Below, in pieces: positions 63,070 to 64,000 of a stretch of 64,000 nucleotides of DNA. A model generated the notes under the pieces. It did no database searches and was not told the DNA's origin. It saw nothing but the letters and a program-made list of their open reading frames with translations. Position numbers and translations under genes: made by a program. The DNA lies in NCBI RefSeq assembly GCF_023343835.1, contig NC_064472.1, positions 45,641,799 through 45,705,798 on the forward strand, written 5' to 3'. Each line of letters opens with the position of its first letter. Within the stretch, counting starts at the first letter, position 1. The DNA comes from Lagopus muta (lineage: Eukaryota; Chordata; Aves; Galliformes; Phasianidae).

Positions 63070-64000
63070 CTGGGTGGAAAAAAAATAATGAGTCATGGGT
63101 AAGACCCACTGTTCACTGCTGCATGGAATTATCTAATGTAGACCATGCAGAGCATGCAGCATACTACTGCAGGTAGTTAGCAACAGAGAGACAGAAGTCA
63201 CTTCCCATGTTCTAGAATGGAATTAGAGGAAAGCTGTCACGACAGAATTCAAATCTTAATTACAATATCACAAGTAAAGTACTACAGCAGTGGATTTTAA
63301 TTCCTCCATAGAGATGAAAGCACTGAGAGACCAAGGGAAGATGACTTTAAAAATCACACAGTATATACTATTCTAATGTTTTACAATGCTTCAGAACATT
63401 CATATACTTCAAAGAGGACAAGAGCTGTTTGTTTTCATAGAAACATGACAGTTTAAAACATTAAGTATTTATAGCTCAGGAAGTAAGTGTTTCAGTACAC
63501 TGTCATGTCTCGCAACTCAGCTCGGTTCAAGAATAGCTGTGTTTTCATACAGCTCCTTATTTCACTGTAACACATTCAGTTTAGCATAAACTTAGTACTA
63601 ATTAACTGAAGCTCAGCTAAAGTTATTCTAATTAACATGAAATAAGAACACCCACTGTCTTTCACTCTGATTTAAGCAAAATCAGCTTAAAAACATGCTG
63701 GAAATTTAAGTACTACAGCTCAAGGTCTAGTGAAACTGTTCCCTGAACTCATAGAACACTTCCTAGAAAACAATCATTACTTTAAATCAGTTTAATTCAG
63801 TCCTGCAGCTTGCTTCTCTGCCACTAAACGTTTGAACTGTTAACAGGGTTCAGATACACGTGATCAAGATCAGGGCTTAACAAGCTATCACAGATCAAGG
63901 CACTATGATAATTAAGCATCTGTACACTTCCAGTGCCCAGAAAATAACAAAGCGTATCTGCTTAAAGGTTAGTTCTGGAAGTTAAATCATGGTAACCTAT
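63070..64000 (-). other. ST8SIA4: ST8SIA4 intron 2, partial
   Basis: Sequence upstream of exon 3 on the minus strand. It is AT-rich, with no repeat, exon or conserved motif that I recognise. Exon 2 must lie beyond base 64000. Confidence 0.9.

Noticed and set aside
1..64000. CRISPR arrays, bacterial operons, tRNA or rRNA genes
   Set aside because: No regularly spaced repeats, no ribosome-binding-site-led gene strings and no cloverleaf-like or rRNA sequence were found; the window is vertebrate.

Overview
This window looks like vertebrate nuclear DNA from a bird, most likely a galliform or a close relative. It is AT-rich, has GT-AG split exons, and is littered with CR1 LINE fragments ending in the ATTCTATGATTCTATGA-type 3' tail, plus Galluhop-like mariner remnants. 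Both repeat families are typical of chicken-type genomes. Long open frames are almost absent, and most short ORFs are chance or sit inside repeats.

Two protein-coding loci can be supported, both on the minus strand. (1) The 3' part of ST8SIA4, the polysialyltransferase that extends alpha-2,8-polysialic acid on NCAM and other carriers. Coding exons 3 (62812-63069), 4 (55520-55813) and 5 (32736-33018) are present with exact splice sites and phases, with introns of about 7.0 and 22.5 kb. Exons 1-2 lie beyond base 64000. A probable long 3' UTR reaches to about 28935. (2) An intact TOPORS-like RING-finger gene (CDS 23651-24553) in a small GC-rich island, with a likely 5' intron and its own poly(A) signal at 23305-23310. 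A diverged, partial copy of its 3' flank lies just beyond it.

Layout: 1-19.3 kb is AT-rich intergenic DNA with CR1 copies, a ~215-bp polypurine tract and one weak exon-like segment. 19.3-22 kb holds a minus-strand CR1 and an ERV-type LTR. 22.7-25 kb is the TOPORS-like island. 25-28.9 kb is intergenic with a second GC-rich patch at 27.8-28.2 kb. 28.9 kb to the end is ST8SIA4, whose introns carry five recognisable CR1 copies, two mariner fragments and simple repeats. One CR1 sits about 90 bp upstream of the exon 5 acceptor.

From memory, ST8SIA4 is Z-linked in chicken, so the window may be chromosome Z; this is not tested here. I see no sign that the two genes work together: one acts in the Golgi on glycans, the other is probably a nuclear ubiquitin or SUMO ligase. 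No bacterial-type system, CRISPR array, tRNA or rRNA was seen.
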